This document shows positions 1 to 12,100 of a stretch of DNA of 64,000 nucleotides, piece after piece. Source of the stretch: Arctopsyche grandis (lineage: Eukaryota; Arthropoda; Insecta; Trichoptera; Hydropsychidae); NCBI RefSeq assembly GCF_051622035.1, contig NC_135366.1, forward strand, positions 7,099,001-7,163,000, given 5' to 3'. The position numbers and the translations under genes were made by a program. The notes under the pieces are model-generated. The model ran no database searches. It saw only the letters and a program-made list of their open reading frames with translations, and was not told where the DNA came from. Each line of letters starts with the position of its first letter. Position 1 is the first letter of the stretch.

Positions 1-1160
1 CATTTTTTTTTCAATTGACAGCATAGACAAAGCCGTCAATCTTTCTTGAACCGTTGTGTTTCTTATATACGTATGTTTTTTATTATATTTATTGATGAAA
101 AACACCGTTCTGGCTCAGAGGTAGTTTTTAACTTTTTAAGTTTTCTTTAATTGAAAATGCATCGATATTACTAGATTGCAGCTTCTCTTGATTTTGATAC
201 CATCTTAAATAGTGACGTGTAGAAGGAAGTGTAGAAACGTGGAAAGTGTAGAAGAGGTGTAGAAGGAAAGACAAAAGGTGCAGAAGAAATGAGGAAAAGT
301 GAGGAGCGTGTCGAGCGCGCGGCGCGCACACGAACGCAAAAAGAAATGTGTACTGTTGAGAGTGCAGTACGGACCAAGCTTCTAGCTGCCCCCGCGCCCC
401 TCCTTCGCCCACTCGGCATATTCCATCGAAAACCGTACTGCACAAAATTATAAATGATGCCTCACTTTCTGATATTAGTACCGCGATGTATGATCATTAT
501 TGGATGTATCGGTGTACGGGCGAGCTTAAAACACGCTTAAATAATATTGATATTTTTATATAATGTACATACATTTATGTATATAATAATGTAAATTTTT
601 TCTCAATTTCCTCGGGGGTGCTGCAGTACCGCAGTGCGTATGGACGAGCCGCCACTGGATATACCTATAGAGTTGAACCGATCTAGCATGAGACGTAAAA
701 TGTACATGCTATCGCATTCGACCCGCAATGGCCCATCACATTTCGTTTCAGTTTCGCATTGGATTTTGGTCAAGAAATACAACATTGTTCGTGCGCATAG
801 CGTTCGGTAGATTTTGAATTTTAATTTTAAGTTTTGAGTTCGTGTTTCCTGTTTACTATATTTACAGAAAATAAAATTTTAATATAAAATACGTAAGCTG
901 TTGATATTATTAATTTATTTATGGAATACGTATATACATATTTAAAATTAATGGAAATTTAGATATTTTAGACGATAAAAGTAATTGGAAACGTTACGTT
1001 ATGGACAGTAATATTATTAAAGACCTTGCATTGAATTATATTGTATTAATATTATATAGTTAAAAAAGGAATAATTAAAAAAAAATAAACTAATTATTTT
1101 ACATCCTTACAATGTTAAAACACATTGTTTTCGTACGTCTCACGCTACATCAGATCGACT
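1..1160. other. Non-coding AT-rich stretch
   Basis: No exon recognised. A GC-rich, purine-biased patch at 215-430 repeats GTGTAGAAG-like words and holds an 11 bp inverted repeat (362-372 and 433-443). Short reading frames here have no recognisable protein features. Confidence 0.5.
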
Positions 1161-1164
1161 ATAG

Positions 1165-1430
1165 TGGTTAGCATATATGTATGCTTTCGAACACACATAG
1201 TGGTCACGGGCTCGCGTCCCACTGGTGGCTGCTGGTCAGACCTTAAATTTTGACTCCAGGTCGTTCGTTTCCAATCAGAGTTTGCCAATATATTTGATTT
1301 TCATTGAAACGGTTCCAAAAAATTGGCAACCTTTACCCGTTTATCGCAATTTTTTAGTTTTAATTTTTGATTAGTATGAAAATGCTACAAATCTGTCCAT
1401 AAATGTCTCGTAAATCTCGATTTATTATAT
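1165..1430 (+). mobile_element. SINE, family A, degraded
   Basis: Shows the shared family order: tRNA-like head with a B-box-like word near 1202, CTGCTGGTCAGACC, then GACTCCAGGTCG, CAGAGTTTGCCAAT, TTGAAACGGTTCC and AATTGGCAA. The 3' part decays after an ATGTCTCGTAAAT word near 1403. Confidence 0.7.
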
Positions 1431-1639
1431 TAAATGAACCGAAAATGTAATTGTATAAAAAATTTGTCAATAAAAGTTATCCTTTGATGAAGCTATGATG
1501 CTTCGTTAAAATTATTCTAAAAATTGTAATGTGTAATTATGTAATTATGTATGTTTGTAATTAATTGGCTGTATACAATGTACGACAATGAACGCCAATG
1601 TTTGCAATATTTTTACTGTGTGATGGAACACTTGAAATT

Positions 1640-3040
1640 ATAATCTTATTTACAAACAATAGACAGATCGTATAAGTTTTAAATTTAGCAAATAAGTTTT
1701 ATATAATTGAATTGGTATAAAATTTCAACAATATATTTATCATATACATATCCGTCATTGTTGATCATTTTAAATCTGAATTGATAGATTCGATTCGGAA
1801 GCAATCATACGCGTATCCCTTTCACGTGTTCCATTCAACCGCAATGCGTATCCATTTTCATCTTACGTAATAATAATATAAAAATTATTAAACCAGTAAA
1901 CATAAGACCACTAATTACACTTTGTATGTATATTTATTCTTTAGATCGATCAAAAAATAAAACAAAATGAGAAAATAAAAACGATGAAAAGGCTTAGTAC
2001 TCAGAATGCGTTGAAAAAGCTTTCAGCGAGTATCGTGTTCGATTTTCGACGAAAGCCCGTCTCGAAGAAAATATAATCGTGTTATTTTCGACTTCGCAAA
2101 GGGAGAGGTTAAGTATGTCCAACTGTGAAAATCTTTTATGCAGATAGGAGAAAATACGGTTTATTTAATTGCTCTCTTTGAAGAATGTCGAAAGCTCTGC
2201 ACCTTGCGCTTTTAGAAGCTCCTCTTCTTGCGCTAATGCAGTCCGCTATTAGTGTAATTAGCCATTTATTTACGCCGATATCGCTTTTCTGCAGAACGAA
2301 TCTCCTTTTTTAACTTATTTTAGTAAAATAAAATATTTACATAGATAATATCAGTATGTAATACATATGTAATATAAGTCAAATTCAAACCATCAAATTT
2401 AGAAATTCGACAACATATACAATGAAAATAACAGAATATACAATAAAAATAAAATCAAACTAAATTAATATAAGCACAGACTATCTCTGTTGATTTACGA
2501 TTGTATTATTACTTGCTTAAATTAATTAAGATGAATTTACATAGAAAAACAATTAATGTTAAAATTTTCGTTATGCTTTTGCACGGAAAAAAGCTTTGTA
2601 TAATATTCTTGTTTAATGAAAAATGATGTCCTTAATCAACAATGAATTGATGCATTATCAGTCATGAATAAATTATAGTATATAATATAAAATATACATG
2701 CATACATATTTCATTTCCAATTTTTGCAGATGTTAGACAATTCTAATCATACAAATAGAACCGAAATTTATCTGATAAATTTAGTAAGCCTTAAAAAACG
2801 AACATATTACATTGTATGTGCGATTCATACACTACATACATACATACAAGTCACTTACAGTATTTTACAGAAAGATATTTATTACTTCATGTATTCTATA
2901 TAATTATATGTAATATATTTTGTAAATTCACATTCGAGGAGAATCTGAGTGAGCTAATTAAATGAATATCCCAATTATCAAATATCTGTATTTTTAGTTA
3001 AACATACCCAACTGTGAGTACGGAAACGTAATTAAATTCT

Positions 3041-3114
<74 letters not shown>

Positions 3115-4220
3115 ATTTATATTCAAGTTGTCTGTTGAATTTACAATGAAGTCAAATAATATTTTGCATAGATAAAAAATACAAGAATAATATTCCGCTA
3201 GGGAAAGAACCATTAAATTATATTAAAATTTATAGCCGCTTACAGTAGTAGTGTGCTACGAGTTAACTCGATTCTCCTTAGTGGTTTTTTCTTCTCTTTT
3301 TTTTTTACGTCGAACCGCTGAAAATTAATGTTTCCCTTCAACAGACGCTTCCTTACCGATTTGCGTCTGAAAATCCAGGAAATCTGGAAATTTTGTTTGT
3401 CGCGACGAGCGAGGCGCGCCTAAGCTGCCTTCGATGGGAAATTGATTTTTCCGCGGCGGTCTGTCTCCAGGTGGAAATTCAATTTAAATAGGAAAAGTCT
3501 GCCTATTCGCTACTTTTTTCCTTTTTTTTTGCACACGATTCGCGCCCACGGTAACCACAGATTTCCATTGAATCGGCAAACACGAGCATGTTATTTGGTA
3601 TAATTCAGTAATTTTTTATATCATATTATTGGAAATATTCTTATAGCGATAAGCAAGACGCCAAAACGGTACTAAATATGAAGGTTAAATGGAATGGGAA
3701 TATACCTATATAAAGGTTTTTTTATTATAAATACATATTTTTATGTATGTATGTACATATATATTTGCTTATAAAGAATAAAACAGAATATACATATGTA
3801 CAAAATATTTCATAGCAATAAATGAAAATTAAGTCTTATGCATAACTTGGCTTACATTGAATTGGGCAGTATATAAAATTAACGGTTGGTATATTCGAGT
3901 AAATATAATATAATAAATGGTCAGATGTACTGTATAATTATATGTATGTATATTATTATTTCAATGTATCGATTGATCAGTATTTTATAAATATATCGCG
4001 CAGTACTTTAATCTAATAGTCAGTTTATTTCGACAGTTGATTCTGAATTTGACTTACTTTAAGTACTATTGTACATTTGAAAATATTTTTTTATAAAATG
4101 GACATTTTGATGAATCTAATAAAATAATTCACTCACCAAAATGATAAAAAACTGACACTCCTCAACTGCAATTAAAAGCTGATTAATGTGTCATTGAACA
4201 AAATCTCAAAATTGTTTCAC
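1640..4220. other. Non-coding stretch before the first LINE fragment
   Basis: AT-rich with no recognised gene. Contains an (AT)n microsatellite (3043-3112) and a GC-richer patch at about 3240-3560. I searched for the missing K2P upstream exon (TM1/pore 1) and did not see one. Confidence 0.5.
3043..3112. repeat. (AT)n microsatellite, about 70 bp
   Basis: An uninterrupted alternation of A and T running from 3043 to 3112. Confidence 0.98.
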
Positions 4221-4400
4221 AATTTAGCTCACTGGTCGAGTAATTGTTTACCAGTAGAAAGGCCATGTGTTCAAATCGCGGCAAGAACCGAAAAATTCAT
4301 TCGATTTTCACGATGATTATAAATACGTTTATAGCTGCGGGAAGGATTTGGATGGTTATTAAATCAAATCGACCGTATATTGATAGAGTTTGTCAGTTTA
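4220..4400 (+). mobile_element. Possible decayed tRNA-derived SINE
   Basis: TTAGCTCACTGGTCGAG resembles a Pol III A box and GTGTTCAAATCGC a B box about 40 bp later. TTGATAGAGTTTGTCAGTT near 4379 resembles the SINE body word CAGAGTTTGCCAAT. Too decayed for a firm call. Confidence 0.35.
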
Positions 4401-4464
4401 CTTTAAAATAAGTGTGACAGTTCCAATAGATTTGGACTTTTCTATGTTTCACTTCACTTATTCC

Positions 4465-4555
4465 TTAACTCGTAGTGAGTCAAAGCCTAGCATACCTTCT
4501 AAAAAGGCAGTGGGAAATTTCTTCATATAAAGGCATCTAAGAATTTTTTTAGATG
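4465..4555 (-). mobile_element. Small LINE fragment (ORF2 C-terminal part)
   Basis: The minus strand reads FLRCLYMKK, then a small deletion, then TAFLEGMLGFDSL, the same block found in the LINE copies at 32.9-33.3 kb and 15.7-16.0 kb. Confidence 0.7.
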
Positions 4556-4559
4556 TACA

Positions 4560-6200
4560 TGTACATTAATTATATTATAAAGTTTGATGTAGTGTCGATT
4601 TGACTTGTCATATGGCATATTAAAGTGATACGGTATAAAGCATAGCTTAAAATTAATCTGATACGATTTTTAGTATCAATTCAAATGAAAAATACACGTG
4701 TTCCAGTTTCAAAAGACACTGTGAATCGGTTAAATCGACCGTTTATTTTCGCCCAAAAATCACACCCCCCTCCACCAAAACGTGCCCGAAAAAAGGCTCT
4801 TTTTGCGAGGAAATCGAGCAAAAGCAAACAATGGGGCTAATTGTAAAGTTGGTCGCAACAACCGCGCGTCCGGCAGTACTTGTAAACGAATTTACATAGA
4901 AAAACCGTGACCCGTTTTGAGTTTCGGACGGGTGACAACCACCCCACAGCCGCGTAATCTCTTCGGGATTTCGAAATAATAATAACAATTAAAAATAAAA
5001 TGAAAAAAAGAACCGGCACAGAAGAAACAAAACGTCCGAATGAATGCAAAAAAAAAAAGTAATTAATCAAGCGACCCTCTCGACTCGGCGTTAAAAAAGC
5101 GGGCGAACAATCTAGAACAATCTACGAAACAAAAGGGAAGTTCTGGTGGAAGTGCGAAGTTTACCTTATTACTGGGGAGGCTGCGCTATCGGCGGGGTCT
5201 CTCTCGTCTGTCTCCGCCAGAGAGGAGGAGGCTTCATCCGTTTTTTCAGGATGATTTTTTTCTTTCAGCCGGTTTCAGCTTCCTCTCCATCCGCTTCTTC
5301 GCGTCGTAGTCGTCCGCCGAGAGTGAAAAAGTCGCTGATTAGCTTCCGCTCTGTTTTACCGCGAAGTGCAAAAAAACTTTCGTCGGCTGTGTACTCTTTT
5401 TTTATACGTCTTATCATCTTATTATTACTATATAGGCATACTCAAGATTCAGGTTTTAATATCTGGATATATGTATCTGGAAACTACGCCAAGATTCCTA
5501 TTCTCACTATTTGGAGATATCGCCTGATTGAATTAGACCGTTTGATAATTCTAATGTTCGAGAAAATTCGAAACAGGTCGAAGTGTGAAAAAAAACAAAC
5601 GAATTGAAATACTAATGCTATATATGTATTTTTGTTTTATTCAAAATTTATTAATTGTATGATTTTTTTATTCAAATATTAACATTCAGATTTGACTGAA
5701 TATTTTCGGAAACGTTTCAATGACTATTTTCATATTTCATTGATCAATTTATCAAACAAATTTTTCAATAAATGTATTTATTTCCAATAAATGTATTTAT
5801 TTCCAATAAATGTACGTTAAATTAATAATCCGATATCGGATATTTCGAATTTATTTTAGCCATAATATTAAATAACAAAAAGCTTTTTGCCAAGTGTAAA
5901 TATAAGGTGTAAAATATTCATGAATATGATTAAACCTATTTCCATCTGAAAGATTTTAAATATAGATTGGTTTCAAATTATATTAGGGGATGATTTTAAT
6001 AGAATTCTAAATTGATGCCGTCCCTATGGGACGATATATTTGTATCTATAGGTACATATATAAAAAGAGGATACTTCAAAGACAGCCTCAAAGTTAAAAC
6101 AACATGATTTTAAACCTTGTGAATGACGCAGATTAAATAATATTACATAGTATATGTTTTAGGCGTGTGTATTTGGTCACTCACTTTATTTAGTTTAAAT
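4560..6200. other. Non-coding stretch with a GC-richer island
   Basis: No gene recognised. A GC-richer island spans about 4740-5400. The 153-codon frame at 5146-5607 is rich in Ser, Arg and Phe and shows no domain; I do not annotate it. A 20 bp unit (CCAATAAATGTATTTATTTC) repeats about 2.5 times at 5766-5815. Confidence 0.5.
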
Positions 6201-6222
6201 TATATTTTCGGTCACTGAATGT

Positions 6223-8277
6223 TTGACTACATATATAATACTTTATAATATTTTTGACAGTCATGTTCCTCGGTTCATCAGTTATCCTAATTCGGAACAA
6301 CATCGGCGGGTATTTCCGCCGTGGTTTGGGTGCAAACTTATAGCTGATGTTCGTGCAAAATGGTTGTCTCATAGAAGATGGAAACGTAGCCAATCATTTT
6401 GTGACTATGAGAAATTCCGGACTCTTAGGAAGATCGTGAAACGTGGTGTGAGTGAGCGATATACTGTCTATCTTAATGAGATGGAGAGTGCTATTGCGGT
6501 TAATCCTAACCACTTTTTCAGATTCATTAAGAGTAAGCATATTTCACATGGTCTTGAGCATTCATTCTCATTTGGTAATAAAAGTTTTGACGGTCCTGAG
6601 ATCGCCAATGCTTTTGCTTCATTTTTTAGCTCTGTCTTTGACCAGAGTAAACCATCCCTTAATGCTAGTTTGGCTTCACAAATTGGTACTGAGGGTGTCG
6701 GTATAGACATTCCGCGGGTATCGCTGGGAGATGTTAGGATGGCTATTATGAAGCTGAAGGGGTCTGTTGGGCCTGACGGTGTGCCCCCTGACGTATTAAA
6801 GGTATGCTGTAATTCGCTTTTAGAGCCTCTTCAGTTTATTTTTAACCTTATTCTTGCTTCTGGTAATTATCCTGAAAAATGGAAATTATCTAGAGTCATT
6901 CCTATTCATAAGAGTGGCTCTAAAAATGAGGTTGAAAATTATAGACCTATTGCTATTATCTCGGCTATTCCCAAAATTTTTGACATCATCCTTCACCGTT
7001 TGATTCTTGCGCAGTTTAAAAGATTATTGTGTGATGAGCAACATGGTTTTACACCCTGTCGTTCCACTACCACTAATCTCGCCTGCTTCACACATTTGAT
7101 CATGTCTAAAGTTGACGTTGGTCAGCAAGTTGATGTAGCCTACTTTGACTTTCGTAAAGCCTTTGATCAAGTCAATAATGACGCTCTTTTGATCAGGTTA
7201 GCTGAAGTGGGTTTTTCAACGCGTCTTCTTAAACTCTTTGCTTCTTATCTTAGTGATAGGAAGCAATTTGTTAGATATGGTCTTTATGAATCTCCTTCAT
7301 TTTTTACTCGATCTGGTGTTACTCAGGGGTCCACTTTAGGCCCATTACTATTTACAATTCTTATTAATAACCTCCCTAGAGTTTTATGTAATGCATCATG
7401 TCTCTTGTTTGCTGACGACGTTAAATTATTTTTTGCTGTCAAGGATGAGAGGCAAGCCTCTCTCCTTCAAGCTGATATTAACGCTGTCTTGGAGTTCAGT
7501 TCTAGTTTAGGCCTTGAACTTAATTTACACAAATATGCAATTATGAGCTATGGACGTGCACATTCACTCTATTGTCACGGATATTCCATTAGATCCGTCT
7601 TGTTGAAGCGTGTGGAATCTATTGTCGATTTGGGTATCACTTTTGATCCTCAGCTCACCTTTCACAACCATATCAAAAAAGTCGCTGACGTTTCCTTTCG
7701 TCGACTTGGATTTGTTTTGAGATATGGAAGATTATTCTCCAATCCTTTGTCTTCTCGCTTGCTTTTCAATTCGCTTGTGAGAAGTAAGCTAGAGTATAAT
7801 GCGATTGTGTGGAATCCGCATGAAGCAAATTACTCTCTGATGATTGAGAAAGTGCAAAAAGCATTTCTTCGTTTCCTATATAGGAAAGAATATGGGTATT
7901 ACCCATATCTCTACCCCACTCCTTTCCTTTTGGGCATGCTTGGGTATAATTCCCTTGAACTTCGGAGAAACTTCTCATTAATTCGTTTCGTTCTCCTGCT
8001 CTTACGTGGTAATACGTCATGCCCGTTGTTGCTGGAGCAGTTGGGGCTTTATGTCCCTATTCACTATGTGCGTGGTAGACATCATCATTTGCTGGCTGTA
8101 CCTCCTGCCCGCACAGTCCTTTTTCGAATGGCTCCTATTCCAAGAGCTATCCGACTTCTTAATGAAATCGTTGCTGCCGAGACTGAATGTGATATTTTCC
8201 ACCTTAGTGAGCGTAAATTGTCGGAAATTACTCTAACCCATTTATCTGGTAGTCTGCGCTCATCATTGTTTTCATGA
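6223..8277 (+). CDS. LINE ORF2 fragment: reverse transcriptase
   Basis: Encodes up to 684 residues of a non-LTR retrotransposon polyprotein. Residues 1-130 match the linker between endonuclease and polymerase. The polymerase region follows with GPDGVPPDVLK (about 183-193), a motif A Asp at 309 in AYFDFRKAFD, GVTQGSTLGP (about 365-374) and the catalytic FADD at 396-399. The C-terminal region carries LRFLYRKEYGYYPYLYP. No stop interrupts the frame, so the copy may be fairly young. The frame opens on TTG rather than ATG, and the true protein start was lost by 5' truncation. It is known to copy LINE RNA into the genome at a nicked site. Activity is unlikely without the endonuclease. Confidence 0.9.
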   Translation: MTTYIILYNIFDSHVPRFISYPNSEQHRRVFPPWFGCKLIADVRAKWLSHRRWKRSQSFCDYEKFRTLRKIVKRGVSERYTVYLNEMESAIAVNPNHFFRFIKSKHISHGLEHSFSFGNKSFDGPEIANAFASFFSSVFDQSKPSLNASLASQIGTEGVGIDIPRVSLGDVRMAIMKLKGSVGPDGVPPDVLKVCCNSLLEPLQFIFNLILASGNYPEKWKLSRVIPIHKSGSKNEVENYRPIAIISAIPKIFDIILHRLILAQFKRLLCDEQHGFTPCRSTTTNLACFTHLIMSKVDVGQQVDVAYFDFRKAFDQVNNDALLIRLAEVGFSTRLLKLFASYLSDRKQFVRYGLYESPSFFTRSGVTQGSTLGPLLFTILINNLPRVLCNASCLLFADDVKLFFAVKDERQASLLQADINAVLEFSSSLGLELNLHKYAIMSYGRAHSLYCHGYSIRSVLLKRVESIVDLGITFDPQLTFHNHIKKVADVSFRRLGFVLRYGRLFSNPLSSRLLFNSLVRSKLEYNAIVWNPHEANYSLMIEKVQKAFLRFLYRKEYGYYPYLYPTPFLLGMLGYNSLELRRNFSLIRFVLLLLRGNTSCPLLLEQLGLYVPIHYVRGRHHHLLAVPPARTVLFRMAPIPRAIRLLNEIVAAETECDIFHLSERKLSEITLTHLSGSLRSSLFS

Positions 8278-8531
8278 TTGATTGTGATTTATGAGTGAAA
8301 TTTTGATTAACTCTCTTCCATTTGGGCCTTACAGGGATGTTTTGTATTTGTAGTTGTTTCTTACATATTTATTGAAACTGGCTGTAGGTGCAAGGCATTC
8401 CTTATGCTATATTTTATTTGATATTTTTACTTTATCTGTTATTATAAATGCTATTTTTTATGTATGTAGATGTATTTATGTTTATGTTTAATTGTTATTT
8501 TGTTTTTTTTCTTTTTTGTGTTATATTTTTT

Positions 8532-8575
8532 GACCATTGTGGCGCTTTAGGAATTCCTGTTATGCCACAATGGTC
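8532..8575 (+). other. 3'-terminal stem-loop of LINE
   Basis: A perfect 12 bp inverted repeat (GACCATTGTGGC / GCCACAATGGTC) closes a 20 nt loop (GCTTTAGGAATTCCTGTTAT) just before the (TAAA)n tail. The loop resembles those of other LINE and SINE tails in the window. Confidence 0.8.
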
Positions 8576-8602
8576 TGTTTAAAATAAATAAATAAATAAA
8601 TA

Positions 8603-9076
8603 TATTCTGTCTGTCAAAAAATACATACTACAATAACTGATCATTCATTTTTTATCTAAATACATACATGTCTTAGTTACTGACGATTTATTAAAAAACA
8701 CCATTAAATTTGGTGTCCATGTATAATATATTACATGAACATATGCATACTTTTATGAATATAATTATAACGTATAACGTATAAATATGATAATACTAAG
8801 TAAAAAAATCATCAGTAGCTATTATAATAGACCTGACATATAAATATGTCAGGTCGTAATTTATGAAAAATAAGAAGCGTTTAAAAATAATAATATGTAG
8901 ATGTATGTATATATGTACCTACATATTATATATGCATATTTAATATTTGTAAGCAGTTCTTTTTACATAATTTTCAACATAAATTGACCATTGAATATTA
9001 TGTAATAAATTTGATATATTGGAAATTCTTTTGTATACAATGACATATTTCATGTATGCTTTATATTTTTCAATAG
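8603..9076. other. Non-coding, upstream intron of the K2P gene
   Basis: AT-rich with several short ATGTATGT simple repeats. Ends at the acceptor of the first visible K2P exon. Nothing else recognised. Confidence 0.5.
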
Positions 9077-9178
9077 GCTATGGAAATATCGCTCCCAGGA
9101 CAAAATGGGGCAAAGTGACTACAATCTTGTACGCTATCATTGGAATGCCTCTGTTCCTCCTGTATCTATCGAACATCG
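9077..9178 (+). CDS. K2P exon: end of pore 1 and TM2
   Basis: Acceptor AATAG precedes the exon. The first two bases finish a Gly codon begun in an unseen upstream exon, giving G-Y-G-N-I-A-P. The exon ends in ATC-G before donor GTAAGT. It codes for the outer filter and the hydrophobic TM2. Confidence 0.92.
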
Positions 9179-12100
9179 GTAAGTTTTCTACAAAATAAAT
9201 TTATAAATACGAAATTTATTTATTATATTAAGAAAAGATTTCTTTTGACGAAAAAGGCGATATTTTGGCAAGATCTTTCAAGTGGTCTTACGCAATGTGC
9301 TGCCTGTGTCGAGGATGTCCAGGAGTGGCCAGAAGGAGAGCAGAAAGGGTCCGCATAAGGACGTCGCGCAATCAAGTCAATCAGGTAAGAGTAAATATGT
9401 TCAACAATTCAAAAGAAAATTCAGGTTAGTACACGAGAAAGGGGATGGGGCTAGCTCGGAAAATTCGGCAGCGAGTGAAATATCGTGTTTGCGGTGCGGA
9501 TTTCGCGTCTGCGAAACTCAAATGAGATTTTTATTATTGTTTCGGTTCACTTTTTTCTGTTTATTGTCTTATTGCCCGGTTAGACGGTTGGATTTGAACG
9601 CGATAACCGCTAAATTGAATTTTTATGCTCGCACGAAGCGATATATTATTTTGGATGGAACGTAAGTAAGTAACTTACACAATAGAAATAAAATATGATA
9701 AACAATGGAAGGAAACAACGGTTAGATAATATTATAATAATACATTTTGATATATGCTCGCAAAGTGCTACGATTCATTTATAACTTTGATTCATAGCGA
9801 AGTTATGTACCATATACATACATACGTACATTCCTATGTATGGGTACAAATATGTAAAAAAACTGTAATTAAAACTATCTTTAATAGCCTCAAATTTGTG
9901 ATATTAAATCAAAAGTGTTTTGCAAAGTTTAATAACATTTATCACATCATCATCTCGGCCGCTCACCATCCACTGCTGGATGAAGGCCTCTCCAACATGT
10001 TTCCACTCTTCTCTGTTTTGCGCGAACCTCATCCATCTCACCCCACACATTTTCCTAATTTTATCTAGCCATCTTCTCTGCGGTCTTCTTTTTACCCTTT
10101 TGCATTCTCTCGGGTACCATTCTAGCACTTCTTTTGTCCTCCTTTTATCTATAATTCTAGCCACGTGACCCATCCATTACCATTTCAATCTCTTTACTCT
10201 ATCCACTCCCCTTGGCATACTTCTCACCCACGTGTTTCACTTCCTGTGCATTTCACATCCATACGTCATCACTGGAAAAACGCATTGATCGAAAACCTTT
10301 TTCTTCAGGCAGAGCGGCATTTTTGATTTAAGAACAACATTCAGTCGTCTAAATGCACTCCATTCTAATTTCATACGTCTATTTTTTTAACTCTCCATCT
10401 TAACTACCGGACGTGTATATTATTTGAACTAAATATAAATAATTATTTACTTCTTTAGTACATATGTATATTCGCCTAAATGTATTTTATATTTTTTATG
10501 AGAATCTTAAATACATATATACATATGTATGTATGTAGATAATGAGCAAACATGTTATATATATTCGTGATATAATTATATTTATTCATGCAAATTTCAT
10601 AAAAAACTTCGCCAGTTGGGTTTCGACTTTTAATTGAGTTCCGTGAATGTTCAATACACACAAAAGTTGAAGAATTGTAATTGTAAGATATATGTATGCA
10701 TGTTTTTCACCAGAAAATATTTTGACAGACGTACTTCGATTCGAAAAAATGGTCACCGTACTATACGTTTACTTTGCAATTGTAAATTTCACATAAACAC
10801 AATGCGTTCGATATGGAAAACTTATTTATTTTCAGTTCCATGCGTCGACCATTTGTCAAACACAGCCTCTGTAGATGTACCGTGAAATATTTGACGTGTT
10901 TTTCTCGTTGTTTTGTACACCGTGGGTATAATAGGAGTGAACCGTGCGCGAGAATAAATACAGGGGGAAATTTCCAGAGAGCTATATTGTACGTAAAATA
11001 CATACACAAGTCTGCTATAGTGCATCACATCTCAATATCTTGCCTGAAAGATGCTTTTTCTGTAAAAGCCGTCTGCATTCAACGCGTCGAATGGAAATTC
11101 CGTCTTCAAAGTTTGACTGATTTTGGCGACATGTGTGAAAAATGTATTGAAGTCATTTTTTTTTCATACTCTTCAACGAGATACGTCTCCACTACTGAAC
11201 GATTGAACTCAAATACAGAGATAACTACCCACAAAAGATATGTCGTCGTTACTTTATAATATTATATATAAAGTGAAATATTTTCGTAATGCGAAAATTC
11301 AATATAGATATCTTATAGATACGTGAATACATGCTTATGTTTTTTTTGTGTTATTTATTACAAAAATAAGACACATCAATGTTAAAATAATTGAAAATGA
11401 AAATGAATATATCTATAATATGTATCTATGTATATAGGAACATTGGAAAATGGCGTGTATCCAAATCCTCGAAACAATTTCCTAAATCGGTAACATTTTC
11501 GGATCACCGCTTGAGAGGAGAGGAAAATCGAAATCGGAGTGCGAATACCGAAAAGAGGGAGTACAAGGGGACCGGAACTGATATTAACGTGACAAGTCGT
11601 CCGGGAAAGTTAATAAGATATAAGAGGAGGCTGGAGAATGGCCGCCGCAGAATGGTCACTTTATAAATAACGAAGTATCGCCGAGACGAAACGAATGGCC
11701 CAATAATTTCATAACGGAACACTTTCCATCGACGCCTGGCATTTTCTTGATTTTCCGTGGCCGGAATTGATCAGATTTTCTCCGACACTGGTCGGTTAAT
11801 TTCATTGGGAGCTGACAAAAATCGAATACATCTCCCACATCAAGCGAGTAGCTTTTACTTATATTCGTGACTGATGTTTCGAAGAAAATATACAATTACT
11901 ACCTGTATGACTACTGTAATGACTACTTGTATTTTTATTTTTATTTTTAAATCCTTTTTATTATCACGAAATTATGTTAACAATACATCTTATATCTATT
12001 TTAATAGCTACTGATCTACTGATCATTTTATATTTTACAATTTAATTTAATTTGGTTAGCAATCATAGTATTATATTATTCTAATGTTAATCTACAGCAT

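Larger units (their letters stand above)
6223..8602 (+). mobile_element. 5'-truncated CR1/jockey-group LINE
   Basis: Contains an open reverse transcriptase frame, a 3' UTR of about 320 bp, a terminal stem-loop (arms 8532-8543 and 8564-8575) and a (TAAA)n tail ending near 8602. The endonuclease half and ORF1 are missing, so the copy is truncated at its 5' end, as is usual for LINEs. Confidence 0.9.

Noticed and set aside
5146..5607. 153-codon frame
   Set aside because: Low-complexity Ser/Arg/Phe-rich translation of a GC-richer patch; no recognisable domain or splice context.
10813..11259. 148-codon frame in the K2P intron
   Set aside because: No recognisable motif and no agreement with the K2P splice phases; likely chance.
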